Assembly: GCA_964537035.1 (NCBI GenBank) | Contig: CAZIAK010000017.1 | Coordinates: 24,817 to 88,816, forward strand | Reading direction: 5' to 3' | Length of the DNA stretch: 64,000 nucleotides | DNA from: CAZIAK01 sp964537035 | GTDB taxonomy: Bacteria; Planctomycetota; B15-G4 | Notes under the pieces: model-generated | Seen by the model: only the letters and a program-made list of their open reading frames with translations | The model's database searches: none | Told to the model about the DNA's origin: nothing | In this document: piece by piece, positions 23,986-32,862 of the stretch | Position numbering within the stretch: position 1 is the first letter of the stretch | Layout: the number at the start of each line of letters is the position of its first letter | Position numbers and translations under genes: made by a program

Positions 23986-26484
23986 ATGATCATCACACCG
24001 GATCCCATTTTCTTCGAGCGCATCATTCGCGGCAGCGGCCCGAAGCGAAAGCTCATCAACATCTCGAACGGGGGCGCTGACGACTGGGAGACCAAGGTCA
24101 CCAGCATCTCCAAGCCTGATTGGCTCGAAGTCGAAGACGTGGTCGTAGGTCATTCGATGTTGATCCCTGGTCGCCAGCGCATCTCGGTGATCGTCAACGT
24201 CGACTCGAACCATCAGTTCTTCCCGATGGCACAGTCCCTCGAAGAAGAGCTGCAGATCGTCTTCGAGGACGAGACAGACCTGGCGATCCCGATCACGATC
24301 CAAGAGGTGATCGCTGAGAAGGTCGACTACCCAGGCGTCTTCGCCATGGACTTCGGTACGACCAACACCTGCTTCGCCTACAAGAACAAGTTCGACCCCA
24401 CGGTCGATCCGGCGAAGGCCAGCCAGCCTGCGAGCTCATCGAAAGAGATCCCGTCCCTGGTCTTCTTCAAGGACGTGTCACTGGGCGATCAGGCCAAGTA
24501 CTCCATCGGCACCGACGCTGCCCACGACATCAAGGAGTTCTCCTGGCAGACCTACGCCTACTTCCTGAGCATCAAGCGCATGCTGGGCAGTGGCAAGGAG
24601 GTCTTCGTCCTCGATGGTGACGCAGGTCGTACCTCGGCTCACCGCCAGCAATGGCCCGTGAGTCGCATCGCCGGCTTCATCATCAAGGAGGTCTTGAGCC
24701 GGGCCGAGGATCAGCTGGGTGCACAGATCCAGCGGGTGGTGGCCACCTATCCCACGCTCTACAGCAAGCACAAGTGTGAGTCGTTGCTCGGCGCCTACAA
24801 AGAGGCCTTCGAGCTCATGGGCCGGGATTGGAACGACGACCGGGTCACCCTGGTCATGGACGAGGCCAACGCCGCCGCGTTCAACTACATCTACGGCGAG
24901 CTGCTCGAGGTGTTCAAGGGCTTCGCTGCGAAGGAGCAGCGGACCTGCCTGCTGAGCTACGACTTTGGCGGCGGCACGGTCGATGTGGCCTTCCTGGATG
25001 TGGTCATGACTCGGGACGACCGGGGTCGGATCAAGGTCTCCACAGACCTGCGGGGCATCACCGGCGATCTGTTCTTCGGTGGTGACAACATCACCCTGGC
25101 CAGCTTCGAGATGCTCAAGAGCGAAGTGGTGCGCCTGATCGCCGAGGAGCGTCACGTCGATCCCGCCGACGAGGCCGCCGCTGCAGACGCCGAGGGGGCT
25201 GCGAAGCCCTTCGCCGAGACAGACTGGGACGACCTCTTCAAGCCCACAGACGACGACATGGATGCTGACGAGGCAGCTCGCGAGGCCGCCGCGAAGGCAG
25301 AGGCCGAGAGGCTGGCCGCCGAAAAGGAGGCCAAGCCTTCAGAGGTGAAGAACCTCGAGAGTGCAGACGAGTATCAAGAGGCCATCGAGGCGGTCTACGA
25401 GCATCGCACAGCGCTCAAGATCTCCGTCGAAGAAGGCATCAGTCTGCGCGAGGCCGTCGACCGGGTGGCAGGGCAGAACGACACCCGCAAGCTGGACAAC
25501 GTCGAGCTCGAGAACCTGCAGTCGGCCATGGAGATGATCGTTCCCACCCGCTGGGCCAACTACGAGAACGTGGCGCCGCACAAGGAAGACGCGGCCAAGA
25601 AGGTGTTCTACGAGCTCTGGCACGAGGCCGATCAGATGAAGATCCGCCTCTCAAGCCGTGGTGGCGAGCAGCGCTTCGAAGGTCTGCTCAAGCGTGTCGC
25701 TGAGTACGCCGACGTGGATCCCAAGATCTTCAACGACAACCTCACCGTGCACTACAACCAGCTCGAGCGCAAAGTTCGGCCCGGGGTCGAGCAGACCATC
25801 CGCCAGACCCATGCGCTCTACACCCGTGGTGTGGGCGAGCGGGACGACGGGTTGCGTGAAGCGCCGCTGAAGGTGCTGCTGGCGGGCAACTCGTCGAAGC
25901 TGCCCCTGGTGAAGTCTGCCTTCTGCGAGATCTTCGAGATCGGCGAGGACAAGCTGGTCTTCCAGGCCGACAGGTTGAAGACGGCCGTGGCTCAGGGTGC
26001 CTGCGAGGACGAGTCCTTGCGTCGCGACCTGGGTGACCAGGGCCTGATCCAGTGGGAGACGGTGGGCGCGGTCGATCGTCTGCCTTTCAGCGTGGGGCTC
26101 TACAGTCCCGACCTGAAGGGGCTGTCCCAGTACGAAGACGGCTTCATCCCCATCTTCAAGCGGGGCACGTCCCCTGGCGAGGATGAGGGCACGTTCGTGG
26201 CCAGTCACGACGAGCACTTCCTGGTGCATTCGAAGATGGAGCGGTTGGCGCTCTACGCTGACTACTGCGATGGCAAGTCGCCGGCCTACCTGGGCATGTT
26301 CAACTTCGAGGGTCCGATCGCTCCTGATCATGGAGAGGAAGACGGACCGTTCCAGGTGACCATGGAGCTGACGACGAACCGCGGCGTCGAGCTGCGACTG
26401 CCTTCTACGGACACCGTGTTCAACTTCGAGGTCATCGACGAGACGGTCGACGCACAGGTCAACCCGTTCTCGGGCGTGCACTAG
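23986..26484 (+). CDS. Hsp70/DnaK-like ATPase with N-terminal beta domain
   Basis: 832 residues, larger than DnaK (~640) and built differently. Residues 1-110 form a beta-rich Ig-like domain. The actin-fold ATPase starts with phosphate-1 motif AMDFGTTNTCFAY (~120), phosphate-2 YDFGGGTVDVAFLD (~324), and an adenosine motif VLLAGNSSKLP (~630). A charged Ala/Asp/Glu insert lies at ~390-450. The C-terminus (~700-832) is not a recognisable DnaK substrate domain. It lies 31 bp after the GTPase gene and 21 bp before a GrpE-like gene, so I infer a specialised chaperone switch with its own exchange factor. Confidence 0.85.
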   Translation: MIITPDPIFFERIIRGSGPKRKLINISNGGADDWETKVTSISKPDWLEVEDVVVGHSMLIPGRQRISVIVNVDSNHQFFPMAQSLEEELQIVFEDETDLAIPITIQEVIAEKVDYPGVFAMDFGTTNTCFAYKNKFDPTVDPAKASQPASSSKEIPSLVFFKDVSLGDQAKYSIGTDAAHDIKEFSWQTYAYFLSIKRMLGSGKEVFVLDGDAGRTSAHRQQWPVSRIAGFIIKEVLSRAEDQLGAQIQRVVATYPTLYSKHKCESLLGAYKEAFELMGRDWNDDRVTLVMDEANAAAFNYIYGELLEVFKGFAAKEQRTCLLSYDFGGGTVDVAFLDVVMTRDDRGRIKVSTDLRGITGDLFFGGDNITLASFEMLKSEVVRLIAEERHVDPADEAAAADAEGAAKPFAETDWDDLFKPTDDDMDADEAAREAAAKAEAERLAAEKEAKPSEVKNLESADEYQEAIEAVYEHRTALKISVEEGISLREAVDRVAGQNDTRKLDNVELENLQSAMEMIVPTRWANYENVAPHKEDAAKKVFYELWHEADQMKIRLSSRGGEQRFEGLLKRVAEYADVDPKIFNDNLTVHYNQLERKVRPGVEQTIRQTHALYTRGVGERDDGLREAPLKVLLAGNSSKLPLVKSAFCEIFEIGEDKLVFQADRLKTAVAQGACEDESLRRDLGDQGLIQWETVGAVDRLPFSVGLYSPDLKGLSQYEDGFIPIFKRGTSPGEDEGTFVASHDEHFLVHSKMERLALYADYCDGKSPAYLGMFNFEGPIAPDHGEEDGPFQVTMELTTNRGVELRLPSTDTVFNFEVIDETVDAQVNPFSGVH

Positions 26485-26505
26485 ACCTCGCAAGGGGAGC
26501 ACTCC

Positions 26506-27783
26506 ATGGACGTCTTGGCAGCTCTCAACGATGGAATCGCTGCCCTGACCTGGCTGCGAGACCAGGCCACAGACGGTCAGCTGGACCCTAGCGCTCTCGA
26601 AGAGCTGATGGACGCTGGCCTCTGGGAGCAGGCACTGGTACGCGATGCCCTCGCTGCCCTCGCAGGTGGGGGGCAGCCCGGCGGTGCGGTGGTGTCGGGT
26701 GCGATAGACCCGTCACCACCGGCCGGCGTGGAGGCCGCTCAGACTGACGAGGCGGGGGCAGGGCAAGACCCCGCTGGTGAGCCGGCCGCGCCTGCGGCTG
26801 AGCCCACGGCCCCTGCTGGCGAGGAGCAGCCCGCTGAGCCCGCCGAAGAAGAGGCCCCGCCGTCGCCTCACGCCGAGGCCGAAGGGCTCATGGCTGCGGT
26901 CGCTGCGTTGCCTGGCGCCCTGGAGGCCATGGGAGTGCATGTGCCCGCCCAGGCTGCCGACTTCTGCAAGAAGGCCGGGAGGGCCACCCTCAATCTCCCC
27001 GACGATGAGAAGAAGGGTGAGCTCCTGGCGTCGCTGTTGTTCAAGGCCATGGCTGTGCTCGACGGGGTGCAAGGCGAGTTTCTCTGGAGCGGTCACCGGG
27101 CCAAGGTGTTGTCAGCCCTGGATGGCCTCCGTGGGCCCATGGCGGCCTTCCTGGAGCGCCAGCACAACCTGTCCTTCATCCCGCCAGTGGGATTGACGCA
27201 GGTCGACAAGGACGACGCGCCCCCATCAGCCGTGATCGACTGGGTCCCCGCTCAACAGCCCCCGGGTACGGTGCTGGCGGTGGTCTCTCGTGCCTTTCGT
27301 CGTGACGGCGCCGAGGGAGGCAAGGCCCATCTGATCGCGGCCAGCGAAGCGCCGGTGGGCCTGCGAGCTCGCCTGCTCGAGATCTGGCAGAAGGTCGAGA
27401 ACGACGGGGCCGGTGATCCAGCTGCCGACCTGGCCAAGCTCTCGCGCTACATTCACGAGCTCAAGGACGACGACGAGGTCGGAGCCACGTCCACCGCCCG
27501 GCACGTGCTGAACCTGATCTTCGAACGGAACACCCGCGGCGTGCATGGCGCAGACATCAAGTGGCTGCTCGCGCTGTTGGCCAAGCAGGGCATCACCTCG
27601 CTGACGGCCAAGGTCGGGCGGCGCTTCGACGACTCCTTCTCACCGTCCAAGTACGAGCGGCAGCAGGTCTACGCCGACGCACCCGCAGGCACGATCGTGC
27701 GCATCGTGCGCCTGGGCCTGCTCGACTCCGGGGGCATCCCCCTGCAGAAGGCCGTGCTCGGCGTCTCCCGCGGCACTGACTAA
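26506..27783 (+). CDS. GrpE-like nucleotide-exchange-factor-related protein
   Basis: 425 residues. Residues 1-60 are helical, ~60-125 form a Pro/Ala/Glu-rich linker, and ~125-360 are helical. The last ~55 residues resemble the GrpE beta-wing: VGRRFDDSFSPSKYERQQV, then APAGTIVRIVRLGLLDSGG and IPLQKAVLGVSRG, following the GrpE order D-P-x-x-H-x-A-V, P-G-T-I, G-Y-x-x-x-G, L-R-x-A-x-V-x-V. GrpE releases ADP from Hsp70, and this gene directly follows an Hsp70-like gene, which supports the call. It is far larger than GrpE (~200 aa) and lacks its standard N-terminal coiled coil. Last gene of the rightward operon. Confidence 0.65.
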   Translation: MDVLAALNDGIAALTWLRDQATDGQLDPSALEELMDAGLWEQALVRDALAALAGGGQPGGAVVSGAIDPSPPAGVEAAQTDEAGAGQDPAGEPAAPAAEPTAPAGEEQPAEPAEEEAPPSPHAEAEGLMAAVAALPGALEAMGVHVPAQAADFCKKAGRATLNLPDDEKKGELLASLLFKAMAVLDGVQGEFLWSGHRAKVLSALDGLRGPMAAFLERQHNLSFIPPVGLTQVDKDDAPPSAVIDWVPAQQPPGTVLAVVSRAFRRDGAEGGKAHLIAASEAPVGLRARLLEIWQKVENDGAGDPAADLAKLSRYIHELKDDDEVGATSTARHVLNLIFERNTRGVHGADIKWLLALLAKQGITSLTAKVGRRFDDSFSPSKYERQQVYADAPAGTIVRIVRLGLLDSGGIPLQKAVLGVSRGTD

Positions 27784-27825
27784 GGCGGGCGTCTGCGCCA
27801 TAGATCTCCTGCCCTGGGGTGGTCC

Positions 27826-27926
27826 GGGCTGGCCTGTTTTTGACCAGGGGGGGCGTGGCGCTCAGACAGGGTCGGCAAAGCCTCCACACTCGCTTCAGAC
27901 CCCCCTGGTCAAAAACAGGCCAGCCC
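27826..27926 (+). repeat. Large hairpin repeat, copy 1
   Basis: A perfect 27-bp stem (27826-27852 with 27900-27926; one arm ends GACCAGGGGGG) encloses a 47-nt loop with core GACAGGGTCGGC and CCTCCACACTCGCT. The outer flank CGCCGGTGGAGGGGC is conserved with copy 2. It begins 42 bp after the stop of the GrpE-like gene. Probably a bidirectional terminator or mobile structured repeat. Confidence 0.9.
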
Positions 27927-28241
27927 TCGCCGGTGGAGGGGCAGGGGACTCTGGGCTTCCTTGGGTTCGTTTTCGGCTGGCCCGGACGTCTCACCACCAT
28001 CTGCTGCGGGCACGTCTGGACCATCAGGGCTGCGTGGAACACCACCGCCGGTGCTCAGCGGGGTGTCACCCCGCCTCCGCGCCGACGGCGGCGATTCGCC
28101 TTGCCCTGAAGGCCCAGCCGTAGGGAGTGGAACCCCTGCCGCCCCCCCGGCCGCGCAATGAAGCGCCGAGAGCCCGCTGCGATCTCGGCACCAAAAAACG
28201 AATCCCCGAATGGCCACAGGAGCCAGCCCCTCCACCGGTGA

Positions 28242-28343
28242 GGGCAGGGCTGTGTCTCCCCAGGGGGGTCTGCAGCGAGTGTGGAGGCGCAAGCCGACCC
28301 TGTCCGAGCGAAACGGCCCCCCTGGGGAGACACAGCCCTGCCC
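28242..28343 (-). repeat. Large hairpin repeat, copy 2 (inverted)
   Basis: A perfect 27-bp stem (28242-28268 with 28317-28343) with a 48-nt loop. In the reverse orientation the loop aligns to copy 1 over nearly its full length with one inserted base. The stem differs from copy 1 at six positions and each change is matched on the other arm. The conserved flank (ACCGGTGGAGGGGC on the minus strand) also follows. It ends 42 bp from the stop of the coiled-coil gene, the same distance as copy 1 from its gene. Confidence 0.9.
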
Positions 28344-28385
28344 GGAGCACCCCCACAGCTGCGACCCTGTAGCGCAGCCCCCCCC

Positions 28386-29213
28386 TTAGTTGTCCAGGAC
28401 GTCGTTCAAGACGCCGAGCCAGCGTCGGTTCTCTTCGTGCAGGGTCGAGAGCTTGATCATGCGAGCCACCGCCGGGAACGACGCGTCGAGGTTGTTCATG
28501 CGCTCGACCAGCTTGGGCAGCTCGGCCCGACACATCTCTTCGTTGGCCCTGACGTAGGCGAGCACGTTGGTCACGGACTGTTGGCTCTTGTCCGCCAGCT
28601 TGCCCGAGCTTGACGACTCTTTCGCCTTGGAGGTCGCGGCGGACACGTTGGCGTGATCGGGCGTGATGAACGGCTCGGCGTAGCGCAACTCGGAGAGCAG
28701 CCGGCGGATCTCCTTCTCGGCTTCGGCCAGGGCATCCCGGGCGGCCTTGAGCTGGTCTTCGAGCTCGGCGATCTTCTTGCGCTGGGCTTCGGCATCGCCG
28801 ATGTCGAGGCTGGCGACCTTCTGCTCCAAGAACTTGATCTGCGACTCGAGGGCCTCCTTGTCGTTGGCAGCCTCGGCGATGATCCGGGCGAGCTCGGTCT
28901 CGAGCCGTTCGACCTTGGTCTTGTACTTCTCGAGTTCGCGCAGGGCGTCCTGTTGCATGGCGGCGGCAGAGGCCTTCTCGCGCTCGGCGGCCAGCAGACT
29001 GCTCAGCTCGGCGTTCTCGGTCTGCAGCTTGCTCAGGCTGTCCCTGATCATCTGCCGCACCTGACCCATGGTGATGCTGGGGACGCCGTTGTCCTTGTAG
29101 CGCTCCTTCAGCGAAGACAGGGTCGTCTTGTCGTTGGAGCGGACTTGCCCGCGAATCTTCTCGCGGATCTGGTCGTCGGTCATGTCGTGAGTCGAGTTCT
29201 TGTCGGCGGCCAT
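28386..29213 (-). CDS. Coiled-coil protein
   Basis: 275 residues. The first ~70 are polar and helical (MTDDQIREKIRGQVRSN). Residues ~70-180 form a long heptad-rich coiled coil (LEKYKTKVERLETELARII, KIAELEDQLKAARDALAEA). A Ser-rich break precedes a helical C-terminal domain. It has no signal or membrane span and no family I recognise. It is the last gene of the leftward operon, 168 bp after the GAP1-N-like gene. I infer a structural or bridging subunit of the GTPase-linked system. Confidence 0.7.
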   Translation of the reverse strand: MAADKNSTHDMTDDQIREKIRGQVRSNDKTTLSSLKERYKDNGVPSITMGQVRQMIRDSLSKLQTENAELSSLLAAEREKASAAAMQQDALRELEKYKTKVERLETELARIIAEAANDKEALESQIKFLEQKVASLDIGDAEAQRKKIAELEDQLKAARDALAEAEKEIRRLLSELRYAEPFITPDHANVSAATSKAKESSSSGKLADKSQQSVTNVLAYVRANEEMCRAELPKLVERMNNLDASFPAVARMIKLSTLHEENRRWLGVLNDVLDN

Positions 29214-29381
29214 GTGGGTCGTCTCCTGGACAGTGCCTTGGTCCTGTATTCCCCGCGACCGGCATGGGCTGGTCAGGCGAGCGTCAGCGGTCCTCCCGTG
29301 GATACCGCTTCGACGCCCACATGGTAAGGATCCCTGGCCGCAGGTGCGACTGATCAGCTGGCAGGACGGGGGGCTGCCGCC

Positions 29382-30566
29382 TCAGCGGGATGAGCGATTC
29401 GCGGTGGCCGCCGACGTGAGCCGCTTGCGATAGCGGTCGAGCTGTCCACCGAACTCTGCGCCGTGGGACTGGAAGCTCTCGTTCAGCTTCTCCTCGAGGG
29501 TGGCCAGGGCCGCCTTCTGCACCGACCGCTCTGTGGCGTCCAGCGCGTCGTTGAGCACCTCGATGAGACGGGCCGCCAGGGCCGGGCGTCCGGACTTGGC
29601 CAGGGGGAAGGCAGCCTTGACCAGGGTCGAGGCGCCCTGCTGGGCCAACTGCACGGCCTCCTGCCCCCGAGACAGCACCTGGAGCACGGGCTCCGCCAGC
29701 TGGTATCCCCGGGCCAGGCAGGTGAGCTGATCGAGGGTCGGACAGCCCGTTCCGGGGAAGGCGGCCAGCACTTCGAAGAGGGTCATCATCCGGCGATGCC
29801 CGTCCAGGCTGAGCTGCATGTCGAGCAGCAGTCTGATCACCGGGTGCGAAGGCGCGGGCACCGAGCCGTCGAAGAGGTTGATGGGGATGAACTCGCCCAC
29901 GGGGTAGTCGGCCAGACGCTCGGGACGGCTGACCAGGACCGCTGCCACGTGCCCGAACGACTGGGCCTCGGCCCGAGCCCATGTGCCCGTGCGAAAGAAC
30001 AGCTTGCGACGGATCTCCCCGGGCAGCAGCCACGCGGCGCTACCCAACCGGCGGTGGCACTCGCCGGGCTCGCCGGCGATGACCAGGGTACGTGACGGCG
30101 CGTAGAGGCCAGCGAGGATGGCCTGGTTGTAGCCGTCGAGACCGACCAGCGCCTGGCGACGGGCCTCGTTGAGGGCGCCCTCATCCAGCAAGGGCCATTG
30201 CTGCGCCAGATAGGGCCCGGGCCGTTCGGCGGGCACCTCGGGGGTCATGAACAGGTTGGTCGCAGGAGCCGCGCCGTTGAACGCCTGATGGGAGGCCAGC
30301 GAATCGGGGATGACGATCGAATGGGTGCACAGACGCCGACGCCCCACATGGTCTGCGCCGTGGACGAAGGTGCACGAGGCCACCACCCGAGCGTCGTCGA
30401 AGGACACCGAGCTGAACGACGCGCCGCTGCTGTGCGCTCCCTGGGCCGCTCCCGCGAGGATCTCCAGGCGGCGAATGGCGCCTGGCTCCAGCTCGTGGGA
30501 GGCGAAGGTCGTCCGGTAGCCGCCGTCTGAAGAGAAGACGTGATGCTGGACGGCGAACTCGCTCAC
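29382..30566 (-). CDS. GAP1-N-like GTPase-associated protein
   Basis: 394 residues from a GTG that overlaps the upstream stop (GTGA), so it is translationally coupled to the zinc-ribbon GTPase. The N-terminus VQHHVFSSDGGYRTTFASHE, then SGASFSSVSFDDARVVASCTF and GRRRLCTHSIVI, follows the pattern of GTPase-associated protein 1 N-terminal domains (Q-x-x-Y/F, Gly-rich, aromatic, then a GR-x-x-x-x-H-x-h strand). The C-terminal half is helical. Known GAP1 proteins are encoded next to predicted GTPases in bacterial conflict-type systems, as here. Biochemical role unknown. The family call is by eye. Confidence 0.6.
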   Translation of the reverse strand: MSEFAVQHHVFSSDGGYRTTFASHELEPGAIRRLEILAGAAQGAHSSGASFSSVSFDDARVVASCTFVHGADHVGRRRLCTHSIVIPDSLASHQAFNGAAPATNLFMTPEVPAERPGPYLAQQWPLLDEGALNEARRQALVGLDGYNQAILAGLYAPSRTLVIAGEPGECHRRLGSAAWLLPGEIRRKLFFRTGTWARAEAQSFGHVAAVLVSRPERLADYPVGEFIPINLFDGSVPAPSHPVIRLLLDMQLSLDGHRRMMTLFEVLAAFPGTGCPTLDQLTCLARGYQLAEPVLQVLSRGQEAVQLAQQGASTLVKAAFPLAKSGRPALAARLIEVLNDALDATERSVQKAALATLEEKLNESFQSHGAEFGGQLDRYRKRLTSAATANRSSR

Positions 30567-32860
30567 GACGGCTTGAGCGTGTCACCGAGCATGTCGAACA
30601 GGGGCTCGATGATGTTGACCGGTGAGAGCGAGGCCTCGGCGCCCGGAAAGAACTGCCCATTGGCAGAGGTCGAGTAGCCGAGCACGGAGGAGTTGTAGTA
30701 GCGCACCTCACCACCGAGAAAGCGCAGGTAGTTCTCGATGCTCTCGATCATCTCTACGCTGCTGGGCAGTTTCTGCCGGGGGTAGGCGGTGGGCGGGTGC
30801 ACCACCGGGTGCATGTCTGCCTTCGAGAAGACCAGGGCAATGTCCCGCAGGTGGGGGAAGTGGTCGCGGAACCCCGCGGGCCCGGCTTCCAGGTCGAAGT
30901 CATCGACCGTGGTCTCGTGGATGCCTCGGGCGAAGCAGATCTCCCGGGCGATGCGCTGCTGGACGGTGAGCGGCTTGCCATCGGTGGCTGGCCCCAGTTC
31001 GGCGAACATGACCTTGGCGAAGTTGACCGGGTCGCTGCGGGCGAGATCCATGACCTTCATCCAGGCCTTGGCCTGCTCTCGGGGCTTGCCGGCCAGGTTG
31101 TCCAGCTCGAGCTGGAAGGTGCCTGCCTTCTCGCCGTCTTGTCTGCTCACCGCGGTCATCACTCTGCGGTAGCGGTAGTGGGCTCGCTCTACAGCTTCGT
31201 AGCCATAGGTGTTGAGTTCGTCGGTGAGCTTGGAGAGCTCGCTGGCGGCGGCTTCCACGAGGGCCTTGCTGGCGTGCCGATCGCTGACGGCCATGGCTCC
31301 CGCCGCCTCTTGTCTCCTTGAGGGGTCGGAGGCCTCGTCAGCCATGCGCTGCTGGATCTCTGCGTGCAGGTCTCGGTGCACCCTGTTGGCCAGGTGGCGG
31401 GTGAGGTGATCGAAGAACTGCCGATAGGTCTGGTCGTTCTCCCGCTCGGAGGGGTCCATGAGCATGATCAGGCCCTGGGCGTGGAGCAGCATCTCGGCCA
31501 TCACCGCCACGATGGTGCCGCCGGACTGCTCCAGCTCGGCCAGGTCGTTGATGCCCTTCAGCAAGGTGACGAAGTTCTCCCCCGACGTCTCGAGAGTGAC
31601 GATGCTGGCCACGGGCTGACCGCGCTTGGTGATGTTGGCCACCAAGAACTGCCCGGCGTCCCGGCGCGTGAACTCGCACCAGATGCCCTTGGCGATGTAG
31701 CCGTCGAAGACCTCTTCGGCGTAGGTGAAGACCAGGTCTTCGATGATCTGCTTGGTCTGATTCTTCAGCGATTGGTGATCGCAGGAGGGGTTGTCCTTCA
31801 GCAGCAGATCAGCCAGACGGTCGTAGTCGATGGGCTGGGCCTTGACCCCCTTGTGGGGGAAGTGAAAGGACGCTGTCCGTTCACGGAGGACCTTGCCGAG
31901 GGAGGCCAGGTACGCGGTCTTGCCGGCGCCTGCGGTGCCCATGACCAGGAGCAGCGGGCTGTAGGATTCGCCTGTCTCGTCGGCGAGCAGACCATTGCGC
32001 ACGACCTGGAAGGCGTCGCGGATGTCCATGACCCCGGCGTCGATGGCGAGGGACGGGCTGCTGCCTGCCTGGCGGGGCGGCGCTGGCGCGGGAGGCGGCG
32101 GAGTGGCCTCCTTGGTCGGTGGAGGCTGGAAGCCGCCCCCTTCTGGCGCTGGCGACTCGACCTCTGCTGGCGACTCGACCTCTGCTGGGGGCGGGGCGTC
32201 CTCGGGCACGGCCATCATGGTCACGTCCGGGACGTGCACGGGCTTGGCCGGTGGTGGCGTGGGGGGCGGAGGCGTGGGCTCGTCGGGAGCGGCCGCATTG
32301 GAGGGGCAGCTCTCGTTGAAGCAGCGATCTTTCTCGAGGGAGAACTCTCGCTTGTGACACGTCCCGCACTCGACCATGGCCTCGTCAAAGTGGCCGCAGT
32401 TGCTGTTCAGGCACTTGTTGGTGGAGCAGTCGACCATCCATTTGCTGCAAAAGCTGCACTCGCGCATGCGCTGCAGCAGGGCCCGACAGCTGCCCTTCGA
32501 ACAGAAGTCGATGCCGTCGTCCCTGAGAAAGGAACGGTGTCCGCAGAACTCGCAGCCCTGGATGATCGCGGCGTTGCCGGGGCAGTTGCGATTGATGCAG
32601 AAGTCTTCACGCCAATCGACGGACATGAACGAGTAGAAGCGACACTCCGGGCATCCGGAGAGGCGAATCTGATGCATCTTGCAGCCAGCGTTGAAGCACT
32701 CCGTGACGCCGTTGGCCGTGGCCAGGGACGGTCGTCTGCAATAGCCGCACAGCTGCAGGTCGCCGCCGGTGGGGCAGTTCGGGTTGGTGCAGGTCCAGTT
32801 GCGATCGCCTTGCTTCTGAAGTGGCGCGCTACAGGCGACGCAGGTCTCTTGAGCGCTCAT
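30563..32860 (-). CDS. Multi-zinc-ribbon protein with P-loop GTPase domain (double-GTPase-like)
   Basis: 765 residues; start at the ATG of MSAQETCVAC, 2 nt after the upstream stop. Residues 1-165 hold about ten Cys pairs forming a chain of zinc ribbons (ETCVACSAPL, QLCGYCRRP, SGCPECRF, QGCEFCGH, RECSFCSK, VECGTCHK). A Pro-rich linker follows (~165-265). The P-loop domain starts near 305 with VMGTAGAGKTAYLASLG, a switch-like LETSGENF, and LIMLMDPSEREND. The fold resembles the 'double-GTPase' families that accompany GAP1 proteins. I infer a zinc-dependent recognition module coupled to an NTPase switch. No membrane span. Confidence 0.7.
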   Translation of the reverse strand: MSAQETCVACSAPLQKQGDRNWTCTNPNCPTGGDLQLCGYCRRPSLATANGVTECFNAGCKMHQIRLSGCPECRFYSFMSVDWREDFCINRNCPGNAAIIQGCEFCGHRSFLRDDGIDFCSKGSCRALLQRMRECSFCSKWMVDCSTNKCLNSNCGHFDEAMVECGTCHKREFSLEKDRCFNESCPSNAAAPDEPTPPPPTPPPAKPVHVPDVTMMAVPEDAPPPAEVESPAEVESPAPEGGGFQPPPTKEATPPPPAPAPPRQAGSSPSLAIDAGVMDIRDAFQVVRNGLLADETGESYSPLLLVMGTAGAGKTAYLASLGKVLRERTASFHFPHKGVKAQPIDYDRLADLLLKDNPSCDHQSLKNQTKQIIEDLVFTYAEEVFDGYIAKGIWCEFTRRDAGQFLVANITKRGQPVASIVTLETSGENFVTLLKGINDLAELEQSGGTIVAVMAEMLLHAQGLIMLMDPSERENDQTYRQFFDHLTRHLANRVHRDLHAEIQQRMADEASDPSRRQEAAGAMAVSDRHASKALVEAAASELSKLTDELNTYGYEAVERAHYRYRRVMTAVSRQDGEKAGTFQLELDNLAGKPREQAKAWMKVMDLARSDPVNFAKVMFAELGPATDGKPLTVQQRIAREICFARGIHETTVDDFDLEAGPAGFRDHFPHLRDIALVFSKADMHPVVHPPTAYPRQKLPSSVEMIESIENYLRFLGGEVRYYNSSVLGYSTSANGQFFPGAEASLSPVNIIEPLFDMLGDTLKPS

Positions 32861-32862
32861 GG

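Larger units (their letters stand above)
27784..28385. other. 602-bp convergent intergenic region with two inverted hairpin repeats
   Basis: No gene is supported here. The region separates the ends of the rightward and leftward operons and holds two copies of one structured repeat in opposite orientation (27826-27926 and 28242-28343, plus ~50 bp of conserved inner flank each). The middle (~27976-28192) contains a shorter hairpin around 28057-28073 (GCGGGGTGTCACCCCGC). Confidence 0.8.

Noticed and set aside
22545..24113. 522-codon minus-strand ORF
   Set aside because: Antisense to the dynamin-like GTPase, whose P-loop and DxxG motifs show the plus strand is coding.
27976..28192. A small gene between the two hairpin repeats
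   Set aside because: Open frames exist on both strands but none has a start signal or recognisable sequence; the stretch is better seen as spacer with a short hairpin.
28066..29265. 399-codon minus-strand ORF through the hairpin repeat
   Set aside because: It overlaps the coiled-coil gene in another frame and reads through the structured repeat; composition is Arg/Gly/Pro noise.
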